Notes: generated from the sequence alone by a model not told the origin. Shown: positions 1 through 8,981, counted from the stretch's first letter. The stretch: 64,000 nt of DNA from Gemmatimonas sp. (GCA_023910675.1 JAAVWC010000016.1:1-64000); one strand, 5' to 3'. Program-made: numbers and translations.

Positions 1-115
1 GTTTGGTGAGCTGCTTGCGCAGCTCCTCCTGGCTGGACACGGCGTGTGCCGTGACGATGTCGCGGATGACCGCGTGTCGGGAGGATTTGTCAGACATGAC
101 GTTCTGCTGGTCCAT
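1..115 (-). CDS. argR: Arginine repressor ArgR, N-terminal part (cut by window edge)
   Basis: The first 38 codons are visible, running off the left edge. The protein begins MDQQNVMSDKSSR and continues into HAVIRDIVTAHAVSSQEELR, which matches the start of the winged-helix DNA-binding domain of ArgR/AhrC. ArgR is an arginine-responsive hexameric repressor of arginine biosynthesis. A second ATG six codons in (first base at 97) is an alternative start; neither has a clear Shine-Dalgarno. The gene is divergent from argC, and the 130 bp between them contains a TGCATA-type operator, so ArgR probably controls both itself and argCBD. The C-terminal arginine-binding domain lies outside the window. Confidence 0.8.
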   Translation of the reverse strand, partial: MDQQNVMSDKSSRHAVIRDIVTAHAVSSQEELRKQLTK

Positions 116-177
116 ATGAGGAGCGGCGTGACAGCCGCCGCACTACTTCGGCACCGAACGGTGATTGACAGTGCCCG

Positions 178-208
178 TATGCAAAACTATGCATTAATTG
201 TGCATAGT
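178..208. promoter_or_regulatory. Putative ArgR operator (ARG box) between argR and argC
   Basis: ACTATGCA at 186-193 and TGCATAGT at 201-208 form a perfect 8 bp inverted repeat with a 7 bp spacer. A further TATGCA half-site lies at 178-183. The site sits in the divergent argR-argC intergenic region in an AT-rich patch, where autoregulatory ARG boxes are known in other bacteria. The half-site differs from the enterobacterial TGAAT core, so the assignment rests on symmetry and context. Confidence 0.6.
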
Positions 209-246
209 CTACCGCACCGAATCAACCGTCTTCCGCATTCCCGATC

Positions 247-1266
247 GTGCCCTTGTCTTCCCCGTCTCCGACCTATCGCGTAGGTGTGCTCGGCGCGTCC
301 GGCTACTCCGGGCGCGAGCTGTGCACGCTCGTCATGGGCCATCCGCAACTCGAGCTGGCCTTCGCCACGGCCAACACGCAGCGCGGGACCACGCTGCGGG
401 TGCGCGCCAACGGGCGTATGCATGAGGTGCCGCTCATTGCGCCCGAAGCGGCGGAGTTGGCGGGCGTTGATCTCGTGTTTGCGGCACTGCCGCACGGTGC
501 GAGCGCGGAGTGGATTGCGCGGGTGATTGCCGCTGGCACGCGGGTGGTGGACCTCTCGAGCGATTTGCGCCCGGGTCACGGTGGCGTGCTGCACTCGCTC
601 CCCGAGGGCGTTCCGCACGACGCGCCGTACGGCATGCCGGAGCTGTTCCGCGACGACGTGCGTGGCGCGACGGTGGTGGCCAACCCGGGATGCTACGCCA
701 CGAGCATCCTCGTGGCGTTGGCGCCGTTGGCCAAGGCCGGGCTTATCGCGCCCGGGGCCACGGTGAACATTTCGTCGGCGAGCGGCGTGAGCGGCGCCGG
801 AGCGAGCCCGAAGCTGGAGCTGCTCTTTGCCGAAATCACCGAAGACTTCCGCGCCTATGGTGTGGGCAACGCGCACCGCCATCTGTTCGAAATGCGCGCC
901 ACGCTGTCGCGGCTGGGCACCGACTGCGACCTGCTGTTCACGCCGCATCTGCTGCCGGTCGACCGTGGCATTCTGAGCACGATCTCGGTGCCGCTGTCGC
1001 GGGAGCTTACCGATGCGCTCGAGCCGTATCGGGCGGCATATGCCCACGAACCGTTCGTCGAACTCACCACCGGGTTGCCGGCCCTCAAGGACGTGCAGCA
1101 TCGCAACGTCGTGCGTATCGGCGCCACGATTCCCATCGGGATGCGTCAGCCCACGCTGCTGGTGTTCAGTGCGATCGATAACCTTGTGAAGGGGGCGGCC
1201 GGCCAGGCGGTGCAGAACGCCAACCTCATGCTGGGGCTCCCCGAAGGCGCGGGGCTGCAGGCATGA
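247..1266 (+). CDS. argC: N-acetyl-gamma-glutamyl-phosphate reductase
   Basis: ArgC catalyses NADPH-dependent reduction of N-acetylglutamyl-5-phosphate to the semialdehyde, the third step of cytosolic arginine synthesis. The 339-residue product has the nucleotide-binding loop GASGYSG (16-22) and the catalytic cysteine in NPGCYATS (Cys149), at a normal family length. Start is GTG at 247, 39 bp after the putative ArgR operator. The stop overlaps the argB start by 4 bp (ATGA), indicating translational coupling in an argC-argB-argD operon. Confidence 0.93.
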   Translation: MPLSSPSPTYRVGVLGASGYSGRELCTLVMGHPQLELAFATANTQRGTTLRVRANGRMHEVPLIAPEAAELAGVDLVFAALPHGASAEWIARVIAAGTRVVDLSSDLRPGHGGVLHSLPEGVPHDAPYGMPELFRDDVRGATVVANPGCYATSILVALAPLAKAGLIAPGATVNISSASGVSGAGASPKLELLFAEITEDFRAYGVGNAHRHLFEMRATLSRLGTDCDLLFTPHLLPVDRGILSTISVPLSRELTDALEPYRAAYAHEPFVELTTGLPALKDVQHRNVVRIGATIPIGMRQPTLLVFSAIDNLVKGAAGQAVQNANLMLGLPEGAGLQA

Positions 1267-2018
1267 TCTGCATCAAGCTTGGCGGGCGCACGCAAAACGA
1301 TCCGCAGCTGCCGGCCGCGATTGCCGCGCTCTGGCGCGCGACGAACGGGCAGGTGGTGGTCGTGCACGGTGGTGGCGATCAGATCAGTGCGCTCCAGCGG
1401 CTGCGTGGCGAAGAGCCGGTGTTCATTGGGGGCCGTCGCGTGACCACCGACACCGCGCTCGACCTGGTGCGCATGGTGCTCAGCGGACTCGCCAACAAGC
1501 AGATCGTGAGTGCGCTCGTGGCTGCCGGTGCGCCAGCCGTGGGGATCAGCGGCGAAGACGCGGCGCTGTTGCGCGCAACGCCCATCGATATGGCGCAGTT
1601 CGGTCACTCGGGCACACCGGCCTCGGTGAACCCGGGAGTGGTGCAGGCGCTGCTCGAGCGCGGCTATCTGCCGGTCATCTCGCCGGTGGCGGCGCGTGAG
1701 CACGAAGGTGAGGCCGGCGCGTACAACGTGAACGGCGACGACGCAGCGGCGGCGATTGCCGCGGCGCTCGGCGCGGCGGAACTGTTTCTCATGGCCGACG
1801 TACCGGGAGTGCTCGACGGCGACAAGCAGCGCCTCGCGCAGCTGTCGCTCGAACAGGCGCGGGCGCTCGTCGCCAGCGGTGTGGCAGGAGGCGGGATGGC
1901 CGCCAAGCTGGACGCCGGCGCGATAGCGCTGGGTGGTGGTGTGTCACGGGTGCGCATCGGCGATCTGGCCGCGCTCACCGTCCCCGACGCGGGGACCGCG
2001 ATCGTCGCGCGCGCTTGA
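1263..2018 (+). CDS. argB: Acetylglutamate kinase
   Basis: ArgB phosphorylates N-acetylglutamate using ATP. The 251-residue protein shows the amino-acid-kinase features: Lys5 in IKLGGR, the glycine loop VHGGGDQ near residue 40, and NVNGDDAAAA near 160. It is as short as the E. coli-type enzyme and lacks the extra N-terminal helix of arginine-sensitive hexameric kinases, so feedback control may rest on ArgR instead (inference). It overlaps argC by 4 bp and precedes argD by 34 bp. The LysZ kinase of the LysW lysine pathway is a close relative, but no lysW gene is visible here. Confidence 0.9.
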   Translation: MICIKLGGRTQNDPQLPAAIAALWRATNGQVVVVHGGGDQISALQRLRGEEPVFIGGRRVTTDTALDLVRMVLSGLANKQIVSALVAAGAPAVGISGEDAALLRATPIDMAQFGHSGTPASVNPGVVQALLERGYLPVISPVAAREHEGEAGAYNVNGDDAAAAIAAALGAAELFLMADVPGVLDGDKQRLAQLSLEQARALVASGVAGGGMAAKLDAGAIALGGGVSRVRIGDLAALTVPDAGTAIVARA

Positions 2019-2052
2019 CCGACGGTTCTCTCTTTTTCTTCAGGTAGCTGCG

Positions 2053-3279
2053 ATGACTTCGACGATGATCCCGCCCGTGTCCCCGACGGCCCCCGCGCCG
2101 GCGGCGGCTCCCGCTGCGTTGCCCGCCATTCTGGGTACGTACAAGCGACAGGCGCCGCTCTTCGTCAAAGGCGAGGGTGTCTACATGATCGACGACACCG
2201 GCAAGCGTTACCTCGACTTCGTCGCCGGCATTGCCGTGACGTCGCTCGGCCATGCCGATCCCGGTGTGATGAACGCGTTGCAGGAGTCGATCGCGACGGG
2301 GCTCATTCACACCTCCAACCTGTACCGCACGCGCCCGGGCGAAGCGCTGGCGCAGTGGCTCGTCGATCACTCGTTCGCGAGCAGCGTCTTCTTTTCGAAC
2401 TCCGGCGCCGAGGCCAACGAAGGCGCCTTCAAGTTCGCGCGGCGCTGGGCGCGGAGCACGCCGCACGAAGCGAAGCACGAGATCATCGCGGTGCGCGGCT
2501 CCTTCCACGGACGGTTGCCCGGCACGCTCGCGGCCACCGACCGCCCCGCGTACCGGTTGCCGTTCCGTCCGCTCATGGGTGGCGTGACGATCGTCGAGCG
2601 CGACCTCGACGAGCTCCGCGTGGTGCTCGACGCCGAGACGACGGCGGCGGTCATCGTCGAGCCCATTCAGGGTGAAGGCGGCGTGCGGGTGGTCGAGCCC
2701 GAGTTCCTGCGCGGCCTACGTCAGCTCACGAAGGAGCGCGACGTGCTGCTCATTCTCGACGAAATCCAGTGCGGACTGGGGCGCACGGGTTCGTTCTTCG
2801 CGTACGAGCAGCTGGGCTTCGAGCCCGACATGCTCACCATTGCGAAGCCGCTCGCCAACGGGCTCCCCATTGGGGCGATCCTCGTGAACGACAAGGTTGC
2901 GCGCACCATGCAGCCCGGCGATCACGGCACCACGTTCGGTGGCGGGCCGTTGCTCGCGCACGTGGCGCATCACGTCGTGCAGCGTCTCTCCGACCCGGCG
3001 CTGCTGCAGCACGTGCGCGAAGTGGGCGCGTGGTTCGGCGAGCAGTTGCAGGGCATTGCCGATCGTACCGGCGCGGTGCGCGCCATTCGCGGCAAGGGAC
3101 TCATGTGGGGCATGGACGTGCATGAGCCGGCGGCCGCGATCATCGGACGCGCGTTCGATCGCGGTCTGCTCATGGTGAGCGCCGGTGAACACACGCTGCG
3201 CTTTTTGCCGCCGCTCGTCATTTCGCAGGCGGAGCTCGCGAGCGGATTGGCGATTCTCGAGGCGTCCATCAAGGGATGA
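2053..3279 (+). CDS. argD: Acetylornithine aminotransferase
   Basis: ArgD is a PLP-dependent class III aminotransferase converting N-acetylglutamate semialdehyde to N-acetylornithine, and often also serving lysine synthesis. I chose ATG 2053 (408 aa) over upstream in-frame codons that run back into argB. The ordered family motifs are present: FSNSGAEANE, ILDEIQCGLGRTG (around residue 236) and IAKPLANGLPIGA with the Schiff-base lysine at about 265. It is the last gene of the argCBD operon. No strong terminator follows, but a large palindromic repeat starts 300 bp downstream. Confidence 0.92.
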   Translation: MTSTMIPPVSPTAPAPAAAPAALPAILGTYKRQAPLFVKGEGVYMIDDTGKRYLDFVAGIAVTSLGHADPGVMNALQESIATGLIHTSNLYRTRPGEALAQWLVDHSFASSVFFSNSGAEANEGAFKFARRWARSTPHEAKHEIIAVRGSFHGRLPGTLAATDRPAYRLPFRPLMGGVTIVERDLDELRVVLDAETTAAVIVEPIQGEGGVRVVEPEFLRGLRQLTKERDVLLILDEIQCGLGRTGSFFAYEQLGFEPDMLTIAKPLANGLPIGAILVNDKVARTMQPGDHGTTFGGGPLLAHVAHHVVQRLSDPALLQHVREVGAWFGEQLQGIADRTGAVRAIRGKGLMWGMDVHEPAAAIIGRAFDRGLLMVSAGEHTLRFLPPLVISQAELASGLAILEASIKG

Positions 3280-3578
3280 TCGCGAAGCGGCGTCGTGCGC
3301 GACGTTCGCATTAACTTCTCGCGTTGCACTAGTGCATTTCGGAACTTCGCGCAATATTGACGTCACCATCACGTGCCTCCGTGGTCGGTGCGGCAAAACA
3401 CGCGGTGTATTCGCGTGCACATTCCGCGAATCGCCCCAGCCCATTCGCGGCTGAATTCCCGGCGGTGTTGGCCCTGTCCTGGCGCGTCGATCCGGCGACG
3501 TGCACGAGGCCGGACGGGGCCGCCGGTGAGGGCGAACTGGCGGCGGGTGCGACGCGCGGTCGTGCAACAACGGGTGTC
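3280..3578. other. Intergenic region after argD with a 12 bp palindrome
   Basis: I see no convincing gene here. The only structured site is a perfect palindrome TGCACTAGTGCA at 3325-3336, 46 bp after the argD stop. Its half (TGCA) resembles the argR/argC operator core, but its role is unknown. Confidence 0.4.
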
Positions 3579-3772
3579 TGGTCCGGCGATTAACTCGCTC
3601 ACGGATCGAGCCCTCAGGGTAAAGAACGCAAGAGCACAGTGTGAAGCGCGGTTGTGTCCACCGGTACCGCACCCGCAATCGCGGCGTGGGGCGGATCGCA
3701 CCGCGCTTCCTCCGGTGCTCTTGCGTTCTTTACCCTGAGGGCTCGATCCGTCGCCAGTAAGTCGTCGGACCA
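3579..3772. repeat. Large palindromic repeat, copy 1
   Basis: This is a 194 bp imperfect palindrome. Both arms read TGGTCCGgCG, then ACGGATCGAGCCCTCAGGG, then TAAAGAACGCAAGAGCAC, and end near AAGCGCGG around a non-palindromic centre. The symmetry continues weakly outwards (AACAACGG at 3566 and CCGTTGTT at 3774). A second copy with the same arm sequence lies at 10404-10608. Both copies are intergenic and non-coding, so this is a dispersed element of MITE or REP type rather than a simple terminator. Confidence 0.75.
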
Positions 3773-3860
3773 GCCGTTGTTCTACCCACAGGTGGCGCCG
3801 AGTGTGGCCATGTACCAAGTGTGCATCCGCACCATGACCGGGAACTCCACCGTGCCCCGC

Positions 3861-3870
3861 GCGATACATT
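3861..3870 (+). promoter_or_regulatory. GCGATACATT promoter-like element
   Basis: The 10-mer GCGATACATT lies just upstream of the phosphatase start at 3877. The identical 10-mer occurs at 6128-6137 upstream of the rhodanese start. GATACAT could be a -10 element. This is inferred only from recurrence and position. Confidence 0.3.
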
Positions 3871-3876
3871 TCCCGT

Positions 3877-5487
3877 ATGCACTCTCGCGCACTTTTCCGC
3901 GCCGCCGTCGGCGCGATGACTCTTGCGGCTCCGCTCTCGCACGCCGCCGCCCAATCCGCCCAGTCTGCCCCGCCCACGCTCGTGGTGCAGATCACCGTCG
4001 ATCAGCTCCGCCCCGACTATCTCGAGAAGTGGGCGCCGCAGTTCACCGGTGGCTTCAAGCGCTTCCTCACGCAGGGCGCGTTCTTCACGCAAGCGTTTCA
4101 CGATCACGCCACCACCGAGACCGCGCCCGGCCACGCCACACTCTGGTCGGGACGCTTCCCGTCGCACACCGCCATCGTCATCAATGACATCGGTGTCGCC
4201 GATGCCCAGATGCCGCTGCTGCTCGGCCGCGGCGGTGGCGCATCGCCGTGGCGCTTCCGCGGCTCGGCGCTCTTTGACTGGATCCGCGCCCGCGATCAGT
4301 TCTCGCGCGCCCTCTCCGTCTCTCGCAAAGACCGCGGCGCCATTCTGCCGCTCGGCAAAGCCAAGCAGCAGGTGTACTGGTACGGCTTGAACGGCAGCTT
4401 CACCACCAGCCGCTACTACGCCGATACGCTCCCCACGTGGGTACAGAAGTTCAATGCCCGCGACATGGCCGCCCAGTGGCTCGGACAGCAGTGGACGCCG
4501 CTCCTCGCCAGCAGTGCGTACCCGGAGCGCGACAGCGTGTCGTACGAACACGAGGGGAAGGACATTGCCTTTCCGCATCGGCTCAACCCCGATCGGCGGC
4601 TCGGCATGGACTCGCTCGCGTCGTTTCCGTGGATGGACGAGTACACCGTCGACATGGTGCTCGCCGGTGTCGAGGCGATGGATCTCGGGAAGGGCCCGAC
4701 CGTCGACGTGCTCGCGGTGTCCCTCTCCACCACCGACGCCGTTGGTCACGCGTGGGGGCCCGACTCCAAGGAGCTACACGATCAGGTACTCCGCCTGGAC
4801 CGCGCGCTCGGCCGCCTCATCGATTCGCTCTACAAAATGCGTGACTCCACGCGCATCGTGTTTGCGCTCGGCGCCGACCATGGCGTGACGCCGCTGCCGG
4901 AAGCCACGTTCAGCGGGACCGACAAGGATCGCGGCCGCGTCGATGTGCGCCCCGTGATCGATGCGGCGCGCAGCAAGCTCCTGGCGCGTGGTCTCGAGAC
5001 CGATGCCCTGGTGTATCAGGACAAGATGATCATGGTCGACCGGCGCCGGTTTGCCGCCAAGGGGATCAACGCCGACTCCACGATCAACGCCATTCGGACC
5101 GCGTTGCTGGCCATTCCTGGCATGGCGCGCGTCGACCGGGTGCCGGAGCTCGCCGCGAAGGCCGCCGCCGGTGACAAGATTGCGCGCCGCTGGTTCAACT
5201 CCTTGCCCGCCGACATGCAGGTGGCACTCACCGTCACCTTCAAGCCCGGCTACTACGTGTCCACGGCGCGCTACGCCACGCACGGCATGCCGTACGATCT
5301 CGACGCGCACATTCCGGTGCTGTTCATGGGCGCCGGTGTGCGCCCGGGGCGCTACACCATGCCTGTGCGGTCGGTAGACGTGGCCCCCACGCTGGCGCAC
5401 ATTGTGAATGTCGTCCCCATCGAACAGATCGATGGACGCATCCTCACGCCCGCGCTGCTCGTTCCGCCCAAGCGGCCGCGTCGCTGA
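3877..5487 (+). CDS. PafA-like alkaline phosphatase / phosphodiesterase superfamily protein
   Basis: This is a 536-residue exported hydrolase. An N-terminal signal peptide (residues 1-25, ending HAAAQ) is followed by the alkaline-phosphatase superfamily core. Visible features are a metal-binding Asp in ITVDQLRPDY (about 42), the nucleophile region ATTETAPGHAT (78-88) with threonine rather than serine, STTDAVGH near 290, and ALGADHG for the second metal site. The threonine nucleophile and length match the PafA class of periplasmic phosphatases, which release phosphate from organic monoesters. Substrate cannot be read from sequence. The next gene follows on the same strand after 25 bp. Confidence 0.85.
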   Translation: MHSRALFRAAVGAMTLAAPLSHAAAQSAQSAPPTLVVQITVDQLRPDYLEKWAPQFTGGFKRFLTQGAFFTQAFHDHATTETAPGHATLWSGRFPSHTAIVINDIGVADAQMPLLLGRGGGASPWRFRGSALFDWIRARDQFSRALSVSRKDRGAILPLGKAKQQVYWYGLNGSFTTSRYYADTLPTWVQKFNARDMAAQWLGQQWTPLLASSAYPERDSVSYEHEGKDIAFPHRLNPDRRLGMDSLASFPWMDEYTVDMVLAGVEAMDLGKGPTVDVLAVSLSTTDAVGHAWGPDSKELHDQVLRLDRALGRLIDSLYKMRDSTRIVFALGADHGVTPLPEATFSGTDKDRGRVDVRPVIDAARSKLLARGLETDALVYQDKMIMVDRRRFAAKGINADSTINAIRTALLAIPGMARVDRVPELAAKAAAGDKIARRWFNSLPADMQVALTVTFKPGYYVSTARYATHGMPYDLDAHIPVLFMGAGVRPGRYTMPVRSVDVAPTLAHIVNVVPIEQIDGRILTPALLVPPKRPRR

Positions 5488-5512
5488 CCGTCGGTTCATT
5501 GTTCCCCGCCCC

Positions 5513-6103
5513 GTGACGAGCCTCGATCGCGCGTTCGACGAACTGCGTTTCGGTACCGGCCACACGCTCAACCTGCGCGCGTTGCAGCCCACTGCGCTGC
5601 AGGCGGCGGCGTTGGCTGAGCGCTGGTTGCGCGAGCAGCAGGTGCTTGGCACGGCCGAGGCGCTCGTCATCACCGGGCGTGGGAACAACAGCGTCGACGG
5701 CTACTCGCCGGTGCGCGAATCGGTCGTGCGGCTGTTGCCGTCGCTGCGTCGGCGGAATGTCATTGCCGGGTATGCCGAGCATACACCCGGGTCGTTCGTG
5801 GTCACCTTTGCCCCGGTGAAGGCGCTGTTCGAAGCGCCAAAGCGTCGGCGCGAGAAGCCGGGGCCGGTGCCGCGCCCCGCCACGTTGCAGGGGCTCGACG
5901 AGGAAACAGTGCGCCAGTTGCGCGACTTGTCCATCATGTCGCTGTCGGTGCTGGGGGTGCATTCGCCCACGCGATTACAGCTCGAAGACGAAATGCTGCG
6001 GCAGTTCACGGTATTGTCGGCGGCGCTGCCGGATGGTGCCGATCGCGAAGCCTTGTTGCAGCAGGCGATGCTGCTTGCCGCCGAGGAGTTCGAGGCGGGG
6101 TGA
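5513..6103 (+). CDS. Smr-domain protein
   Basis: The 196-residue protein has an N-terminal Smr (small MutS-related) domain at about residues 15-100: HTLNLRALQP, then the ITGRGNNS core and SVVRLLPSLRRR. Smr domains often have DNA- or RNA-nicking activity. The C-terminal half is unassigned and helical. I chose GTG 5513 because in-frame codons further upstream overlap the phosphatase gene and lack similarity to the domain. It overlaps the longest reading of the next gene by 4 bp, so these are probably co-transcribed. The biological role is unknown. Confidence 0.7.
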   Translation: MTSLDRAFDELRFGTGHTLNLRALQPTALQAAALAERWLREQQVLGTAEALVITGRGNNSVDGYSPVRESVVRLLPSLRRRNVIAGYAEHTPGSFVVTFAPVKALFEAPKRRREKPGPVPRPATLQGLDEETVRQLRDLSIMSLSVLGVHSPTRLQLEDEMLRQFTVLSAALPDGADREALLQQAMLLAAEEFEAG

Positions 6104-6162
6104 GGTTTGCGCTGCCGGGTGCGGGGGGCGATACATTCTCTGTCTCCCTTACCCTGGTCCTT

Positions 6163-6486
6163 ATGGCACTCGAATATCTCTCGCCGTCCGACGTGGCGGC
6201 GCTTTGTGCGGGCGACGCGCCCCCGGTCATCATCGACGTGCGCGAGCAGTGGGAGTACGACATCGCGCACATTGCGGGGAGCGTCCTCATTCCGCTCTCG
6301 ACACTGCCCGAGCGGGTCGGCACGCTCGATCCGTCGCGGCGCTACGCGATGCTCTGCCATCACGGCATGCGCAGCGAAATGGCGGGGAACTGGCTGACGC
6401 AGCATGGCTTTGCGCAGCTCATCAACATCGACGGTGGCATCGACGCGTGGAGCGTCGAGGTCGATCCGTCGCTGCCGCGCTACTGA
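6163..6486 (+). CDS. Single-domain rhodanese-like protein
   Basis: The 107-residue protein is one rhodanese domain: IIDVREQWEYDIAHIAGS at the front and the active-site loop CHHGMRS with Cys65, followed by the usual IDGGIDAW closing motif. Such proteins carry persulfide sulfur to acceptors. ATG 6163 is preferred because it gives the standard domain start; an in-frame ATG at 6100 would add 21 residues of no recognisable character. The donor or acceptor is unknown. Confidence 0.85.
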   Translation: MALEYLSPSDVAALCAGDAPPVIIDVREQWEYDIAHIAGSVLIPLSTLPERVGTLDPSRRYAMLCHHGMRSEMAGNWLTQHGFAQLINIDGGIDAWSVEVDPSLPRY

Positions 6487-6533
6487 CGCGCGCGGTCGGC
6501 CTGCGCTGCATCACGCCCGCGGCAACCCGACCC

Positions 6534-7427
6534 GTGACTAGCGGCATGCTGGTGGGCGGCGCGCTCGCCGCGGTGGCCGTTGGTGGTGTGTGGTGGTGGC
6601 GCTGGCAGCGCCGGGTGGCCGCGCGTTTCGAAGCGAGTGACGCGGCGCGCCGTCCACGCGATGCCACCGGTGTGGTGATCGGTGCCGCCGAGCTGCGGCT
6701 GCCCGGATCGAACGGAGCCGCGGTGTTGCTGCTGCACGGCTTCAACGATACGCCGCAGTCGATGACGTATCTCGCGGGGCGCCTGCAGGCGGCCGGGTAT
6801 TCGGTGCATGTGCCGCGGCTGCCGGGACACGGGTGCGCGCTCCCGGAGTTGGCGCGCGACGCGCGGGCGGACGCGTGGCGCCAGGCCGCCCGCACGGCGT
6901 ACGACGCGCTGCAGGCCACGCACGAGCGGGTGTTCGTGTGCGGTCAGAGCATGGGTGGCGCGCTCACGGTGCTGCTCGCGTCGAGCGAGCCGCGCATTCG
7001 AGCGGTGGCACTGCTGGCACCATTCATCGGGCTGGCCCCGCGACTGGGGTGGCAGTTCCGGTTGGCGCGGCTCAGTCCGGTGCCGTACCACAAGAGTCCT
7101 GGGGGCGAACGATCGATCCATGACCCCGTGGCTCGACGCGCGGCGCTGGGGCCGGGCATCGTTACCGCGGGGGCGCTGCTGGCGCTGCGGCGTGTCGCGC
7201 TCGATGCACAGGCGGCGTTGGCGGTGCTGCGTGCCCCCACGTTGTTCATCCAGTCCACGTTGGATAATCGTGTCTCAGAGTCTGCCGGAATGCAGCACTA
7301 CAATGCCATTGCCGCGTCAGTAAAGGAGCAGTTATGGCTAAATGGCTCCGGGCACATCATTTCTGCCGATCTCGAAAAGGCGGTCGTGGCTGACCGCGTC
7401 ATTGCCTGGTTTGACGCTCAGGCATAG
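6534..7427 (+). CDS. Alpha/beta hydrolase (esterase/monoacylglycerol lipase type)
   Basis: A 297-residue protein with an N-terminal membrane anchor (LVGGALAAVAVGGVWWW) and a serine-hydrolase fold. Catalytic triad candidates are Ser139 in GQSMGG, Asp244 in STLDNRV and His274 in GSGHIIS; the oxyanion region is LLHGFND. This resembles carboxylesterase Est30 and monoacylglycerol lipases. Start is uncertain: GTG 6534 or ATG 6546, neither with a clear ribosome-binding site. It follows the rhodanese gene by 47 bp. Natural substrate unknown. Confidence 0.78.
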   Translation: MTSGMLVGGALAAVAVGGVWWWRWQRRVAARFEASDAARRPRDATGVVIGAAELRLPGSNGAAVLLLHGFNDTPQSMTYLAGRLQAAGYSVHVPRLPGHGCALPELARDARADAWRQAARTAYDALQATHERVFVCGQSMGGALTVLLASSEPRIRAVALLAPFIGLAPRLGWQFRLARLSPVPYHKSPGGERSIHDPVARRAALGPGIVTAGALLALRRVALDAQAALAVLRAPTLFIQSTLDNRVSESAGMQHYNAIAASVKEQLWLNGSGHIISADLEKAVVADRVIAWFDAQA

Positions 7428-7532
7428 GGAACAAAGAAGTCGGCTTTCCGGGTTGAATGGGGTCCGGACGGTTTTTAGAGCGCTGAGGGAGCGGCTCGAC
7501 ACGTCCCGGGATTCTTTCAGCCGGTCAAGCTC

Positions 7533-8645
7533 ATGAAAATCTGCGTAGTAGCGGAAACGGCGCCGCGCGAAGCGCGCGTGGCGCTCATTCCCGATAGCGT
7601 GTCCAAGTTGGTGAAGGCGGGACACGAGGTAGTGGTCCAGCGCGGGGCGGGTGTGCCGGCCCATTTCGATGATGCGAGCTACGTGGCAGCGGGGGCATCG
7701 ATCGCCAATGACGCTGATACCGCACATGCGGGGGCGCAGGTGGTGGTGCGGGTGCAGCGCCCGGATGCCAGCGAGGTGACGCGCATTCCCGAAGGCGCGG
7801 TGCTGGTGAGCCTCATGGCACCAGCGACGGCCCACGCGACCGTAAACGCCCTCAGTCAGCGGCGCGTCACCTCGCTTGCGCTGGAGCTCGTGCCGCGCAT
7901 TACGCGGGCCCAGAGCATGGACGTGCTTTCGAGCCAAGCCACCGTGGCGGGGTACAAAGCGGTGCTCGTGGGCGCGTCGCTGATGCCCCGCTTCCTTCCC
8001 ATGCTCACCACGGCGGCAGGGAGCATCACTCCCGCCAAGGCATTCGTTATTGGCGCCGGCGTGGCGGGGCTGCAGGCGCTGGCCACGGCGCGCCGCTTGG
8101 GGGCGGTGACCAGTGGCTTTGACGTGCGCCCCGCCGCCGCCGAACAGGTGAAGTCGCTGGGTGCCTCGTTCGTGCAGAGCGACGTGGTTCGCGCGGCCAG
8201 TGAAGACAAGGGCGGCTACGCCAAGGCGCAGAGCGATGACGAAGCGGCGCGTACCCTCGCGACCATCGGCACGCATATCGTGTCGCAGGACCTCGTGGTG
8301 ACCACGGCGCAGATCCCGGGGCGTGCGGCGCCGCGGCTCATCACCGCCGACATGGTGCGCGCCATGAAGCCCGGCAGCGTCATCGTGGACCTCGCCGCCG
8401 AAACGGGCGGCAACTGCGAACTCACCGTGTTGGGTGAGACCGTGAACGAGAACGGTGTGTTGGTGGTGGGTGCGGCCAATTTGCCGGCCACCATGCCCAC
8501 GCACGCGAGTCAGATGTTCAGCCGCAACGTGCTCACGCTGCTCCAGCATCTCGTGAACACGGACGGCGTGCTCTCCATCGATCTTGCCGACGAAATCACC
8601 GGTGCGATGGTGCTCACGCACGCCGGCACCCCCAAGGGACGCTGA
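7533..8645 (+). CDS. pntAA: NAD(P) transhydrogenase subunit alpha, NAD-binding part
   Basis: A 370-residue cytosolic NAD(H)-binding domain I of the proton-translocating transhydrogenase, which moves hydride from NADH to NADP using the proton gradient. It starts MKICVVAETAPREARVALIP, typical of the alanine dehydrogenase/PNT family, has the Rossmann loop VIGAGVAGLQA near 175, and ends before the membrane part. As in Rhodospirillum, the alpha subunit is split, with the membrane segment encoded by the next gene three bases after this stop. Confidence 0.93.
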   Translation: MKICVVAETAPREARVALIPDSVSKLVKAGHEVVVQRGAGVPAHFDDASYVAAGASIANDADTAHAGAQVVVRVQRPDASEVTRIPEGAVLVSLMAPATAHATVNALSQRRVTSLALELVPRITRAQSMDVLSSQATVAGYKAVLVGASLMPRFLPMLTTAAGSITPAKAFVIGAGVAGLQALATARRLGAVTSGFDVRPAAAEQVKSLGASFVQSDVVRAASEDKGGYAKAQSDDEAARTLATIGTHIVSQDLVVTTAQIPGRAAPRLITADMVRAMKPGSVIVDLAAETGGNCELTVLGETVNENGVLVVGAANLPATMPTHASQMFSRNVLTLLQHLVNTDGVLSIDLADEITGAMVLTHAGTPKGR

Positions 8646-8647
8646 TC

Positions 8648-8981
8648 ATGTCGATGACCGGATTCTTTCAGCTGTACTGTGTTCATTCTCGCCGGCTTCG
8701 TCGGCTTTCTCGTCATTTCCCGTGTGCCGCATTTGCTGCATACGCCGCTCATGGCGGCCACGAACGCCATCAGCGGGATCTCGCTCGTGGGCTCCATCGT
8801 GCTCGCCGGCGGGCAGTATGGCAAGCTCCCCACCATTCTCGGCGCGATTGCCGTGGCGTGTGCGATGACCAACGTGGTGGGTGGGTTCATCATCACCGAC
8901 CGCATGCTCAATATGTTCAAGCGTCGTGACGATGCGCCCGCTGTGCCCGGCGCCACCGGCACCACGGATGGTGCGGCGTAA
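8648..8981 (+). CDS. pntAB: NAD(P) transhydrogenase alpha-2 membrane subunit (one apparent frameshift)
   Basis: PntAB supplies the small membrane domain of transhydrogenase. ATG 8648 gives MSMTGFFQLY, but the family sequence (FILAGFVGF, then LLHTPLMAATNAISG) continues in another frame. Dropping one base near 8677 restores a continuous 110-residue protein with three predicted membrane helices and the conserved HTPLM-TNAISG segment. Length 334 bp minus one equals 111 codons. A GTG at 8679 could start a truncated form, but it would lose the beginning of helix 1. The stop overlaps the pntB start by one base. Confidence 0.85.
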
